Source of the DNA: Streptomyces niger
GTDB taxonomy: Bacteria > Actinomycetota > Actinomycetes > Streptomycetales > Streptomycetaceae
Reading direction: 5' to 3'
Assembly (NCBI RefSeq): GCF_000718305.1
Contig: NZ_JOFQ01000011.1
Coordinates: forward strand, 186,001-250,000
DNA: 64,000 nucleotides
Shown in pieces: positions 33,587 through 42,643 of this stretch; positions within the stretch are counted from its first letter, which is position 1, and every line of letters starts with the position of its first letter. Under the pieces are notes generated by a model that did no database searches, was not told the origin of the DNA, and saw only the letters and a list, made by a program, of their open reading frames with translations. A program made the position numbers and the translations under genes.

Positions 33587-34690
33587 TCAGTGTGGGGACG
33601 TGGCCGTGCCTCTGATTTCGAGGGCGGGTTCGACCAGTTGGCGTTCGGCGGGGCGGGACGGGTGGGCCATCCGCTCCAGGAGGCACCGCGCCGCCCGCCG
33701 CCCCACTTCGTGGCTGGCGTTGTCCACCGTCGTCAGCCACAAATGCCGGATCCGGGCGAGGTAGGTGTTGTCGCAGCCGACGAGGGAGAGGTCGCGAGGT
33801 ACGTCGAGTCCCAACTCCTGCGCGGCGGAGAGGACCCCGACGGCCGCGATGTCGTTGTACGCGAAGACGGCGGTGGGCCGTTCGCCGCTGCCCGTGCCGC
33901 CGAGCAGTCGTACGGCGGCACGGTAGCCGCCTTCCTCCGTCGCGTCACTGGGCGCCATCACGATGCCGCCTTCGAGGCCGTGCTCGCGCATCGCCGCTTC
34001 GTAGCCGCGGCGCCGCAGCACACCGACGCTGCCCTGGCCCATGATGTGCGCGATCCGGCGATGCCCGAGGGAGATGAGGTGCTCGGTGGCCAACCGTGCG
34101 CCCTGCTCGTCGTCGTTGGCGACGGTGTCGACCCGGGGCAACTTCGGGTCGTGGGTACCGGCGACGACGGTCGGCAGCCGTCCGGCGACCTCCTCAAGGG
34201 CGCCGGTGTCGGGCAGCGTGCCCACCGCGACCAGACCGTCCACCCGCAGCTCGGCGAAGGCGCGGGTGAAGTCCTCGCCCGTCCGCCGGCTGAGCCGCCC
34301 GTCGGCCATGAGCATGCGCAGGCCGTGTTCGTGCAGCACGGAGTTCAGGCCGTCCAGCAGATCCACGAACCAGGGGTTGCGCATGTCGTTGAGCAGTACG
34401 CCCACGGTGTGCGTACGGCGTGCCACGAGGCTGCGCGCGGCGGCGTTGGGTCGGTAGTCCAGCTCCCGGATCGCGTCCAGGACGGCGGCCCGCTTGGCGT
34501 CGCTCACCTGCGGTGAGTCCCGCAGCACGAGGGAGACCAGCGACTTGGAGACCCCCGCGCGTTCGGCGACACTGCGGATCGTCGGCGGCCGGTTGGCGGC
34601 ACCGTCGGCCGGCCGCCCCGCCTCCCTCTCCTGCCCCGCCTGTCGTGCCCGTCCGACCGGCTTCTCGGCGGACTTTTTGGACCGTTCCAT
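33587..34690 (-). CDS. LacI-family regulator, probably of the inositol locus
   Basis: A 367-residue LacI/GalR protein. A 30-residue charged N-terminal extension precedes the DNA-binding helix-turn-helix TIRSVAERAGVSKSLVSLVLRDSPQVSD and hinge YRPNAAARSLVARRT. The periplasmic-binding-like sensor follows, with TVGVLLNDMRNPWFVDLLDGL, ISLGHRRIAHIMG, AVFAYNDIAAVGVLSAAQELG and LSLVGCDNTYLARI. It is divergent from the dehydrogenase gene at 35034, so autoregulation and control of that gene are likely. ATG 34690 has GAAGGA nine bases upstream; ATG 34708 is in frame with a poorer site. Confidence 0.88.
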   Translation of the reverse strand: MERSKKSAEKPVGRARQAGQEREAGRPADGAANRPPTIRSVAERAGVSKSLVSLVLRDSPQVSDAKRAAVLDAIRELDYRPNAAARSLVARRTHTVGVLLNDMRNPWFVDLLDGLNSVLHEHGLRMLMADGRLSRRTGEDFTRAFAELRVDGLVAVGTLPDTGALEEVAGRLPTVVAGTHDPKLPRVDTVANDDEQGARLATEHLISLGHRRIAHIMGQGSVGVLRRRGYEAAMREHGLEGGIVMAPSDATEEGGYRAAVRLLGGTGSGERPTAVFAYNDIAAVGVLSAAQELGLDVPRDLSLVGCDNTYLARIRHLWLTTVDNASHEVGRRAARCLLERMAHPSRPAERQLVEPALEIRGTATSPH

Positions 34691-34734
34691 GGGCCGGGAT
34701 CCTTCCATTTGTCCGCGCACCCCGTCAACGAAAG

Positions 34735-34860
34735 GCGAACAACGGACGACGGACAACGGGTGAGGAGTGACGGGTGACGGGTGATCGGCGACGGGCAACG
34801 GGCAACGGGCAAGGAACAACGGGCAAGGAACAACAGGCGGTGGGCAACGGGCGACCGGTG
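34735..34860. repeat. Heptamer-based tandem repeat in the lacI leader
   Basis: Irregular repeats of ACGGGCA and ACGGGTG, partly as CAAGGAACAACGGG doublets, fill the region upstream of the LacI start. No gene is seen between 34691 and 35033. Confidence 0.7.
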
Positions 34861-34903
34861 GATGACGTCTGACCATTGGCGACTGCAAGGGTCCCTCCCG
34901 GGG

Positions 34904-34933
34904 TTGACACGACTATGTAAGGACATGCAGGGT
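34904..34933 (+). promoter_or_regulatory. Promoter of the dehydrogenase gene with ATGTAAGGACAT operator
   Basis: TTGACA (34904-34909), 18 bp, then CAGGGT (34928-34933), a near TAGGGT -10. Between them lies TATGTAAGGACATG. Its complement contains TGTCCTTACAT, identical to the site upstream of iolC. The arms ATGT and ACAT are inverted repeats. An operator between -35 and -10 indicates repression. Confidence 0.65.
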
Positions 34934-35033
34934 TCACGGGTAGACAGTTGGACCGCTCCAGAGCGTTGAGTGGACCGTTCCAAAGCGGCCGCCCGACGCG
35001 GCCGCCGTGCCCCATCACGAGGGAGTGGCAGCT

Positions 35034-36035
35034 ATGAAGCTCGGCCTCATCGGCACCGGTCGCATCGGTGCGTTCCACGCCGAGACCCTGAAGACCGTGC
35101 CCGGCGTGCAAGGGATCGTCGTTGCGGACGCGGACACCGCGCGCGCCCGGCAGTTGGCGGACAAGCTCGGCGTCACGGCGGCGGCCGGTATCGAGGACCT
35201 GTACGCGGACGGCGTGGACGGCGTGGTGATCACCGCTGCCACCAGCGCCCACGCCACCCTCATCCACCAGGCCCTGGACCACGGCGTCCCGATCTTCTGC
35301 GAGAAGCCGGTGGCGCTGGACGTCCCCGGCACCCTCAGCGTCGTCGAGCGCGCGGCCCACAGCCCCGCCCCCGTACAGATTGGCTTCCAGCGCCGTTTCG
35401 ACGCGGGTTACAACGCCACCCGCGACGCGCTCCGCGCCGGCGAACTGGGCTGGCTGCACACCCTGCGCGCCTGTACCTCGGACCAGACGCCACCGCCCGC
35501 CGCGTACATCCCCACCTCCGGTGGCCTCTTCCGCGACTGCTCCATCCACGACTTCGACATCCTGCGCTGGCTGACCGGACGTGAGGTCGTCTCCGTCTTC
35601 GCCCAGGGGGCCAACAGGGGCGAGCCGTTCTTCGCCGACGGCGACGACGTCGACACCTGCGCCGCACTGCTCCGCTTCGACGACGACACCCTGGCCACCG
35701 TCACCGCGACCCGTTACAACGGCGCGGGCCACGACGTGCGTCTGGAGGCCTGTGGCTCCAAGGGTGCCCGTTTCGTCGGTCTGGACGACCGCGCCCCGAT
35801 GCCCACCGCCGAGGCCCGGCTGTCCTGGCAGCAGTCCACCCCGTACGCGACGTTCATGGAGCGCTTCCACGACGCGTACGTCACCGAACTGACGGCCTTC
35901 ACGGAGGTGGTGGCGGGCCGCGCGGCGAACCCCTGCCCGGTCTCCGACGCCCTCGAAGCGCTTTACATCGCTGAGGCGTGCGAGCGCTCGCGCCGTACCG
36001 GCGCGCCGGTCGCGATCGCCGACGTCCGCGCCTGA
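35034..36035 (+). CDS. iolG: Inositol 2-dehydrogenase
   Basis: A 333-residue Gfo/Idh/MocA enzyme. LGLIGTGRIGAFHAETL is the nucleotide-binding motif, PIFCEKPVALD carries the catalytic Lys, and GLFRDCSIHDFDILRWLTG holds the Asp-His segment seen in characterised inositol dehydrogenases. VQIGFQRRFDAGYNATRDALRAGELG is also typical of IolG. It oxidises myo-inositol to scyllo-inosose with NAD. It is divergent from a LacI gene and carries a promoter site shared with iolC. ATG 35034 has GGGAG upstream. The symbol rests on similarity; the dehydrogenase at 29262 is the competing candidate. Confidence 0.88.
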   Translation: MKLGLIGTGRIGAFHAETLKTVPGVQGIVVADADTARARQLADKLGVTAAAGIEDLYADGVDGVVITAATSAHATLIHQALDHGVPIFCEKPVALDVPGTLSVVERAAHSPAPVQIGFQRRFDAGYNATRDALRAGELGWLHTLRACTSDQTPPPAAYIPTSGGLFRDCSIHDFDILRWLTGREVVSVFAQGANRGEPFFADGDDVDTCAALLRFDDDTLATVTATRYNGAGHDVRLEACGSKGARFVGLDDRAPMPTAEARLSWQQSTPYATFMERFHDAYVTELTAFTEVVAGRAANPCPVSDALEALYIAEACERSRRTGAPVAIADVRA

Positions 36036-36049
36036 GCGACGCCGTCACC

Positions 36050-36652
36050 GTGCTCGACCGGCTCAACCTGTTCGACCCGTTCGGCCCGTTCGGCCCATTC
36101 GACCGGCTCGACCTGGGGCTTCTCCCGCTGCTCACCCTGGTGGTGGCCGCGCTGCTGGCGGGCTTCTCCAAGACCGCCCTCAGCGGCGTGGCCGCCGTAG
36201 GCGTGGCCCTGTTCGCCGCCGTACCCCCCCGCCAAGGAGTCCACCGGCGCCCTGCTGCCCCGCCTCCCTCTGCCCCTCCTCCCCCCCACGAGGCGCGCAG
36301 CAGCTGGCTCCGTACCGTCCTCTACGGCCTCACCGCCGGCTTCGCCACGATGGTCGCCAATGCGGGCGGCCCGGCGATGTCGCTGTACCTGCTCGCCTCA
36401 GGTCTCGGCATGCTCGGCTTCCTCGGTACGGCGGCGTGGTTCTTCTTCCTGGTGAACGCCTTCAAGCTGCCCTTCAGTATCGGCTTGGACCTGCTCACTC
36501 CGGACGTCCTCCTACTGGACGCCGTTCTCCTGCCCGCCGTCCTGCTGGGCGCCTACCTCGGCCGCCGCTGCATCCACCGCCTCGACCGCCCCCTCTTCAC
36601 CTGTCTCTCCCTTGTCCTCACCACCCTCTCCAGCCTCAACCTGCTGCGCTGA
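36050..36652 (+). pseudogene. Decayed TSUP (TauE/SafE) transporter gene
   Basis: The N-terminal LLAGFSKTALSGVAAVGVALFAAV and C-terminal GFATMVANAGGPAMSLYLLASGLGMLGFLGTAAWFFFLVNAFKLPF are clear TSUP anion-transporter segments. Between them the frame reads a Pro/Arg-rich nonsense stretch. In the +1 frame after a run of seven C at 36224-36230, the sequence reads AKESTGALLP, the expected conserved TSUP continuation. So one C too many shifted the frame, and about 60 residues covering helices 2-4 are missing before the frame is restored. Total length is about 200 residues against about 250-260 normally. GTG 36050 is the likely old start. It overlaps the DedA gene tail to tail. Confidence 0.75.
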
Positions 36653-37207
36653 CCGGACCGCCAGGTGTCGCAGCGCCACGTGCTGCACGAGAGCCGTCGC
36701 GCCGCAGACGAGCGCGGAGAGGCCGATGCTCAGTGCCAGGGCGGGGACGAAGGAGTGGGTGGCCGTGGTGCCGAGGTAGCCGACGCCGACCGAGTACGAC
36801 GCCCAGAGCGTCTCGGCGATCGCGCAGCCGAGGAGGTAGCGGCGCACGGGGTACCGGACGACGCCGGTGACGAGGGCCGCGGCGACCCGCCCTGCCGGGA
36901 GGAAGCGGACGCCCGCCACGAAGGGCACGCCGTACCGGTCGACCAGCAGGGATGTCCGCTCCAGGAATGCGCGGCGTCGGGCGCGGCGGCCCATCCAGGC
37001 GCGTGCAGGGCGGCCGAACCGGCGCGCGGCCAGGTGGAGCAGGAGGTCGCCCAGGAGCGCGCTGCCGGCGACGACGGGGAGGACGAGGGCCAGGTGGAGG
37101 TCGCCGTCGGCGGCGAGGACGCCGGCCCAGGCGAGCAGGGCGGCGTTGGGTACGAGGGGTGGCGCGGTGGTCAGCGCCAGCAGTCCGTAGACGGCAAGCG
37201 TGTTCAC
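36512..37207 (-). CDS. DedA/VTT-domain membrane protein
   Basis: A 231-residue SNARE-associated (VTT) membrane protein. LALTTAPPLVPNAALLAWAGVLAADG, VVAGSALLGDLLLHLAARRFG, LVDRYGVPFVAGVRFLPAGRVAAALVTGVVRYPVRRYLLGCAIAETLWASYSVGVGY contain the conserved G-x-R-F-x-P-x-x-R motif of DedA proteins, which help membrane lipid turnover. The last 45 residues are acidic, Glu/Gly/Ala-rich, and are coded opposite the TSUP remnant (36512-36652). Decay of the neighbour may have let this reading frame extend. GTG start 37207 has AAGGAGG upstream. Confidence 0.82.
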   Translation of the reverse strand: MNTLAVYGLLALTTAPPLVPNAALLAWAGVLAADGDLHLALVLPVVAGSALLGDLLLHLAARRFGRPARAWMGRRARRRAFLERTSLLVDRYGVPFVAGVRFLPAGRVAAALVTGVVRYPVRRYLLGCAIAETLWASYSVGVGYLGTTATHSFVPALALSIGLSALVCGATALVQHVALRHLAVRSAQQVEAGEGGEDKGETGEEGAVEAVDAAAAEVGAQQDGGQENGVQ

Positions 37208-37330
37208 GGTGGCCCCGCCTCCTTGATCTGGCGTCCCTCCCCCGTGGCTTCCGGTCCCGTCCGGTTCCCTACCTCCCGATCTTTTCCTGTCCTACCCGGT
37301 CCTTTCTCGCCGTTTCTCTCCCTTTCCAGC

Positions 37331-37410
37331 TCCTTCCTGACCTTCTCGGCCCCTTCCTGACCTTCCCGGCTCCTTTCTGTACCTCCCGGCTCTTTCCTGT
37401 CCTTCCAGGC
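37331..37410. repeat. 20-bp pyrimidine-rich tandem repeat, 4 units
   Basis: Four 20-bp units such as CCCTTCCTGACCTTCCCGGC, nearly pure C/T on the plus strand except for a fixed GGC at the end. Decayed copies extend leftwards to about 37250. The array is between the DedA start and the copper operon promoter; no gene is present. Confidence 0.82.
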
Positions 37411-37476
37411 TCGTACCGGGGCTGCCGGACGGCAATGTTTCCGAATGTTCGCGGCGCGGCGTAAGGGTTTTGCGCT

Positions 37477-37497
37477 TAATACCCCCTAGGGGTATAC
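37477..37497 (+). promoter_or_regulatory. CsoR-type copper operator upstream of copZ-copA
   Basis: TAATACCCCCTAGGGGTATA is the GC-core, TA-flanked near-palindrome recognised by CsoR repressors. Copper(I) releases CsoR and switches on the efflux operon. The 118-bp leader to the copZ start contains repeated AGTCACCCGGATCC-type units at about 37524-37605. Confidence 0.85.
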
Positions 37498-37615
37498 AGT
37501 GGGCATCGGAACCACGGAACATCCGGAGTCACCCGGATCCAGAGAGTCACCCGGATCCATAGTCACCATCCGAAGTCACCCGACATCCACAGTCACCCGG
37601 CACAAGGAGAGTTCC

Positions 37616-37849
37616 ATGACTGCACCGGCCGACCAGCCCGTCACCACCACCTACAAGGTCACCGGCATGACCTGCGGTCACTGCGAGGGCGCGGTGAAGG
37701 AGGAGATTTCCGAGATCGCCGGCGTCAGCTCGGTCGAGGCCGCCGCCGCGACCGGCCTCGTTACCGTTGTCTCGCAGGCCCCGCTCGACGAGGAAGCGGT
37801 CCGCGCCGCCGTCGACGAGGCCGGCTACGAGCTCGTGGGCCAGGCCTGA
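37616..37849 (+). CDS. copZ: Copper chaperone with heavy-metal-associated domain
   Basis: A 77-residue HMA-domain protein. [17 protein letters not shown] carries the CxxC copper ligands, followed by [37 protein letters not shown] in the ferredoxin-like fold. It binds Cu(I) in the cytosol and hands it to the adjacent ATPase. Strong AAGGAGA ribosome site before ATG 37616. The ATPase gene begins 4 bp after the stop, so both belong to one CsoR-controlled operon. Confidence 0.93.
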   Translation: MTAPADQPVTTTYKVTGMTCGHCEGAVKEEISEIAGVSSVEAAAATGLVTVVSQAPLDEEAVRAAVDEAGYELVGQA

Positions 37850-37853
37850 TCCC

Positions 37854-40295
37854 ATGTCGGACACCACGTCGCAGGCGCAGGTCGAGCTGGCCATCGGCGG
37901 CATGACCTGCGCCTCGTGCGCCGCGCGCGTGGAGAAGAAGCTCAACCGGATGGAGGGCGTGACCGCCACCGTCAACTACGCGACGGAGAAGGCGAAGGTC
38001 GCCTACGACCCGGGTGTGGAGATCGCCGATCTCATCGCCACCGTGGAGCGGACCGGTTACACGGCGCGCGAGCCGGAGCCCGAGCCACCCGCGCCCGCCC
38101 TCACTCCCGCTTCCACTCCCGCTCCCGCTCCCGCTTCGGGCGCACACGACGAGCCCCCGGCCGTCCCTCAGAGCGGCCCGGACCAGGCGCTCGCGGCGCT
38201 GCGGCAGCGGCTGGTCGTCTCGGCGGTACTGGCCGCGCCCGTCGTCGCGCTCTCGATGATCCCGGTGCTGCAGTTCGACAACTGGCAGTGGCTCTGCCTG
38301 ACGCTGGCCGCGCCGGTCGTCGTCTGGGGCGCGTACCCGTTCCACCGGGCGGCCTGGACGAACTTGCGGCACGGCGCCGCCACGATGGACACCCTGGTCT
38401 CCCTCGGGACGCTGGCCGCGTTCGGCTGGTCCCTGTGGGCCCTGTTCTTCGGGCACGCCGGGATGCCGGGAATGCGGCACGGCTTCGACCTGACGGCCCG
38501 CGGCGGGGACGGCTCCTCGGCGATCTACCTGGAGGCGGCGGCCGGCGTCACGGCGTTCCTGCTGCTCGGGCGCTATCTGGAGGCCCGTTCCAAGCGAAAG
38601 GCGGGCGCGGCGCTGCGTGCCCTGATGGATCTGGGCGCCAAGGACGTGACGGTACTCAGGGACGGCCGGGAGGTACGGGAGCCGGTGGACCGGCTGGCGG
38701 TCGGCGACCGGTTCGTCGTACGCCCCGGGGAGAAGATCGCCACCGACGGCACGGTGCTGCAGGGCGCGTCGGCCGTGGACGCCTCGATGCTTACCGGCGA
38801 GTCCGTACCGGTCGACGTGGGCCCGGGTGACGCGGTGACCGGCGCGACGGTGAACACCGCCGGCCGGCTCGTCGTCGAGGCCACCCGCATCGGCTCCGAC
38901 ACCCGGCTCGCGCGGATGGCGCAGCTGGTGGAGGACGCGCAGAGCGGCAAGGCCGAGGCGCAGCGGCTCGCGGACCGGATCTCCGCCGTCTTCGTGCCGG
39001 TGGTACTGGTGATCGCCCTGGCGACGCTCGTCGTGCGGCTGCTGGTGACGGGCGATGCCACCGCCTCGTTCACGGCGGCGGTGGCGGTCCTGATCATCGC
39101 CTGTCCGTGCGCGCTGGGGCTGGCCACGCCGACCGCGCTGATGGTGGGAACGGGCCGGGGTGCGCAGCTGGGCATCCTGATCAAGGGGCCCGAGGTGCTG
39201 GAGTCCACCCGGCGGGTCGACACGGTCGTCCTGGACAAGACCGGCACGGTCACCACCGGGCGGATGAGCCTGTACGAGGCGGTCCCGGCGGCGGACGCGG
39301 ACGAGGAGACGCTGCTGCGGCTCGCAGGCGCCCTGGAGCACGCCTCCGAGCATCCGGTGGCCCGCGCCATCGCGGAGGGCGCACAGAAGCGCGTGGGAGA
39401 GCTTCCCGCGGTCGAGCGCTTCGAGAACGTACCGGGCCTGGGCGTGCGCGGCGCGGTGGACGGCCACGAGGTCGTGGTGGGGCGCGCACGGCTGTTCACC
39501 GAGAGCCTGGAGAAGGCCGCCACGGGCCTCCCCGCCGAGGGCCCCGAAGGCACCGGCACCGATCTCCCCGCCAAGGGCCTCGAAAGCGCCGACCTCCGCG
39601 GCGGGGGCCCCGAAGGCACCGCCCTCCCCGCCGAGGACCCCGAAGGCACCGGCCTCCCGGCCGAGCTCGTCGCCGCCCGGGACCGCGCCGAGGCCGCGGG
39701 GCGTACGGCCGTACTCGTCGCCTGGGACGGGCGAGCGCGCGGCGTACTGTCCGTCGCCGACACCGTGAAGGACGGCAGTGCGGAGGCGATCGCGCGGCTG
39801 CGGGCGCTCGGCCTGACGCCGGTGCTGCTCACGGGCGACAACGAGGCCGTCGCGTCGAGCGTCGCTCGCGAGGTGGGCATCGCAACGGATCAGGTGTTCG
39901 CCGAGGTCATGCCGGAGGAGAAGGTGGCGGTCGTCCGGCGGCTCCAGGAGGAGGGCCGGACGGTGGCCATGGTCGGGGACGGCGTGAACGACGCCGCCGC
40001 GCTCGCCCAGGCCGACCTGGGGCTGGCCATCGGCACCGGTACGGACGCGGCCATCGAGGCCGGCGACCTCACGCTCGTCCGCGGGGATCTGCGCGTCGCT
40101 GCCGACGCCATCCGGCTCGCGCGGCGTACGCTCGGCACCATCAAGGGCAATCTGTTCTGGGCGTTCGGCTACAACATCGCGGCGATCCCGCTCGCGGTGG
40201 CCGGGCTGCTGGACCCGATGATCGCGGGGGCGGCGATGGCGTTCTCCTCGGTCTTCGTGGTGACGAACAGCCTGCGGCTGCGGTCCTTCCGGTAG
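37854..40295 (+). CDS. copA: Copper-translocating P1B-type ATPase
   Basis: An 813-residue Cu(I) exporter. The N-terminal metal domain has [11 protein letters not shown] (15-25). An Ala/Pro linker follows. The membrane motif is [14 protein letters not shown] around 412-425, the TGE loop is MLTGESVPV near 315, the phosphorylation site DKTGT near 461, SEHPVARAI near 500, and [16 protein letters not shown] near 706-721. The nucleotide-binding domain contains an unusual 45-residue insertion at about 557-604 made of [15 protein letters not shown] repeats. Start ATG 37854 is 4 bp after copZ. All catalytic residues are intact. Confidence 0.94.
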   Translation: MSDTTSQAQVELAIGGMTCASCAARVEKKLNRMEGVTATVNYATEKAKVAYDPGVEIADLIATVERTGYTAREPEPEPPAPALTPASTPAPAPASGAHDEPPAVPQSGPDQALAALRQRLVVSAVLAAPVVALSMIPVLQFDNWQWLCLTLAAPVVVWGAYPFHRAAWTNLRHGAATMDTLVSLGTLAAFGWSLWALFFGHAGMPGMRHGFDLTARGGDGSSAIYLEAAAGVTAFLLLGRYLEARSKRKAGAALRALMDLGAKDVTVLRDGREVREPVDRLAVGDRFVVRPGEKIATDGTVLQGASAVDASMLTGESVPVDVGPGDAVTGATVNTAGRLVVEATRIGSDTRLARMAQLVEDAQSGKAEAQRLADRISAVFVPVVLVIALATLVVRLLVTGDATASFTAAVAVLIIACPCALGLATPTALMVGTGRGAQLGILIKGPEVLESTRRVDTVVLDKTGTVTTGRMSLYEAVPAADADEETLLRLAGALEHASEHPVARAIAEGAQKRVGELPAVERFENVPGLGVRGAVDGHEVVVGRARLFTESLEKAATGLPAEGPEGTGTDLPAKGLESADLRGGGPEGTALPAEDPEGTGLPAELVAARDRAEAAGRTAVLVAWDGRARGVLSVADTVKDGSAEAIARLRALGLTPVLLTGDNEAVASSVAREVGIATDQVFAEVMPEEKVAVVRRLQEEGRTVAMVGDGVNDAAALAQADLGLAIGTGTDAAIEAGDLTLVRGDLRVAADAIRLARRTLGTIKGNLFWAFGYNIAAIPLAVAGLLDPMIAGAAMAFSSVFVVTNSLRLRSFR

Positions 40296-40418
40296 CGCCC
40301 GGGGGTACGCCCCACGGGGGTGCGAAGTTCCCCTTTCCCGCCCGGAAATGGGGTGGGGTTCTTCACTGATTGGGGACCTTCACACAGTTCTCACAACCCG
40401 CACCGTACCCATACACTG

Positions 40419-40804
40419 GGGCCCCGATCTCCTGACCGGGGCCCTTGACCGTATTCGCCCGATATGGCAAGAGACCCAGATCACAGAGGTTCGGACGTAA
40501 CCATTCGAGGGGGTCGTGAGTCTAACCGTGCAGTACAAGCACCCCGGCGGGGCTTGTACTCGACAACCGGACCGGTCTTGGGGGACTTCGTCCGGTTACG
40601 CGTAGCCGGGGCGACGTGCCCGGGGAGCTTTGAGCGGCCCTCCCGTACGTGCGCGTCCCGGCAGATCGCGTAAGGCAGTAGAGCAGGGTGCCCTCAATGG
40701 ACGCCCGGACGGATCCCGTGGGGGGAATCCGAACCGGGAAAGGGAAGCGCCCCCCGCTCCGGACCCGTGGGGGGATCTGGAGCGAGGGGCGCTTTCCGCT
40801 TTTG
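40419..40804 (+). ncRNA. Probable structured noncoding RNA locus
   Basis: Four stable hairpins lie in an 880-bp region without a gene. They are GGGCCCCG/CGGGGCCC at 40419-40444; AGTACAAGC/GCTTGTACT at 40532-40560 with an additional GC inner stem; AACCGGAC/GTCCGGTT at 40565-40597; and a long terminator-like stem at 40743-40797 followed by GCTTTT. TACACT (40412-40417) with TCTCAC 17 bp upstream is a possible promoter. The first hairpin could instead be the copA terminator, with the RNA starting later. Boundaries are guesses. A short open frame at 40464-40673 has no family features. Confidence 0.5.
40743..40803 (+). terminator. Strong intrinsic terminator with T tract
   Basis: GGAAGCGCCCC...CGCTCC pairs with GGAGCGAGGGGCGCTTTCC over about 18 bp with one bulge and an 18-base loop, and is followed by GCTTTT. 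The T tract is on the plus strand, so it ends transcription coming from the ncRNA or copper operon side. Confidence 0.85.
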
Positions 40805-40865
40805 TGCCGCGGAGCCTTCACCGTGTCGCGACCCTTCATCGCGGCGCGAATCCCGTGACGCGGGG

Positions 40866-40925
40866 CCCTTCGCCGTGACGCGGGGCTCTTCGCCATGACG
40901 CGGACACCTTCACCGTGGCGCAGGG
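40866..40925. repeat. 20-bp tandem repeat, 3 clear units
   Basis: Units of CCCTTCGCCGTGACGCGGGG type, with decayed copies from about 40815. Further right (about 40955-41075) two copies of CGACCGGCCC-CGGCCACCACA occur. I see no gene between 40805 and 41176. Confidence 0.75.
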
Positions 40926-41176
40926 CCGACGGCCAGCGGCCGGGTCCTGATCCTCACGAGCCTCGACCGGCCCACGGCCACCACAGACTTCGACCGATCC
41001 GCGATCATCGCAGCCCACGGCCGGTGCGTGGCCATCATGGACCACGACCGGCCCCCGGCCACCACACCCCGACAGCCACTCCGCGGCCGCCGCACGCAAG
41101 GACCGGCCCGCTGGAGCGAGCCGGCCTACGAGGGCCCGGTGTCAGCGGCCGTCCGGTGTCAGCGACCCGTCCGGTG

Positions 41177-42466
<1,290 letters not shown>

Positions 42467-42643
42467 GTCATCCCTCACCGACGTTGTGCCTCTTCTTCGA
42501 GGTGCCCTGACTGCCTATACCTTCCCCCATTTGGACCTTGCCTGTGCACTCGGGGTCGGCCATAGGGCCTTATCGCGGCACTCAGTGCCGCCCAGCTGCC
42601 CCATCTTGCTCCCCTTCGCCCCAAAGGGGAAAGGGGTGCCACC

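Noticed and set aside
34611..34888. Longer LacI start (up to 66 extra codons)
   Set aside because: The extension is coded by the ACGGGCA-type repeats, is rich in Pro/Cys, and no ribosome site precedes it.
40464..40673. A 69-codon open frame inside the hairpin-rich region
   Set aside because: No ribosome site, no recognisable motif, and strong RNA stems lie across it.
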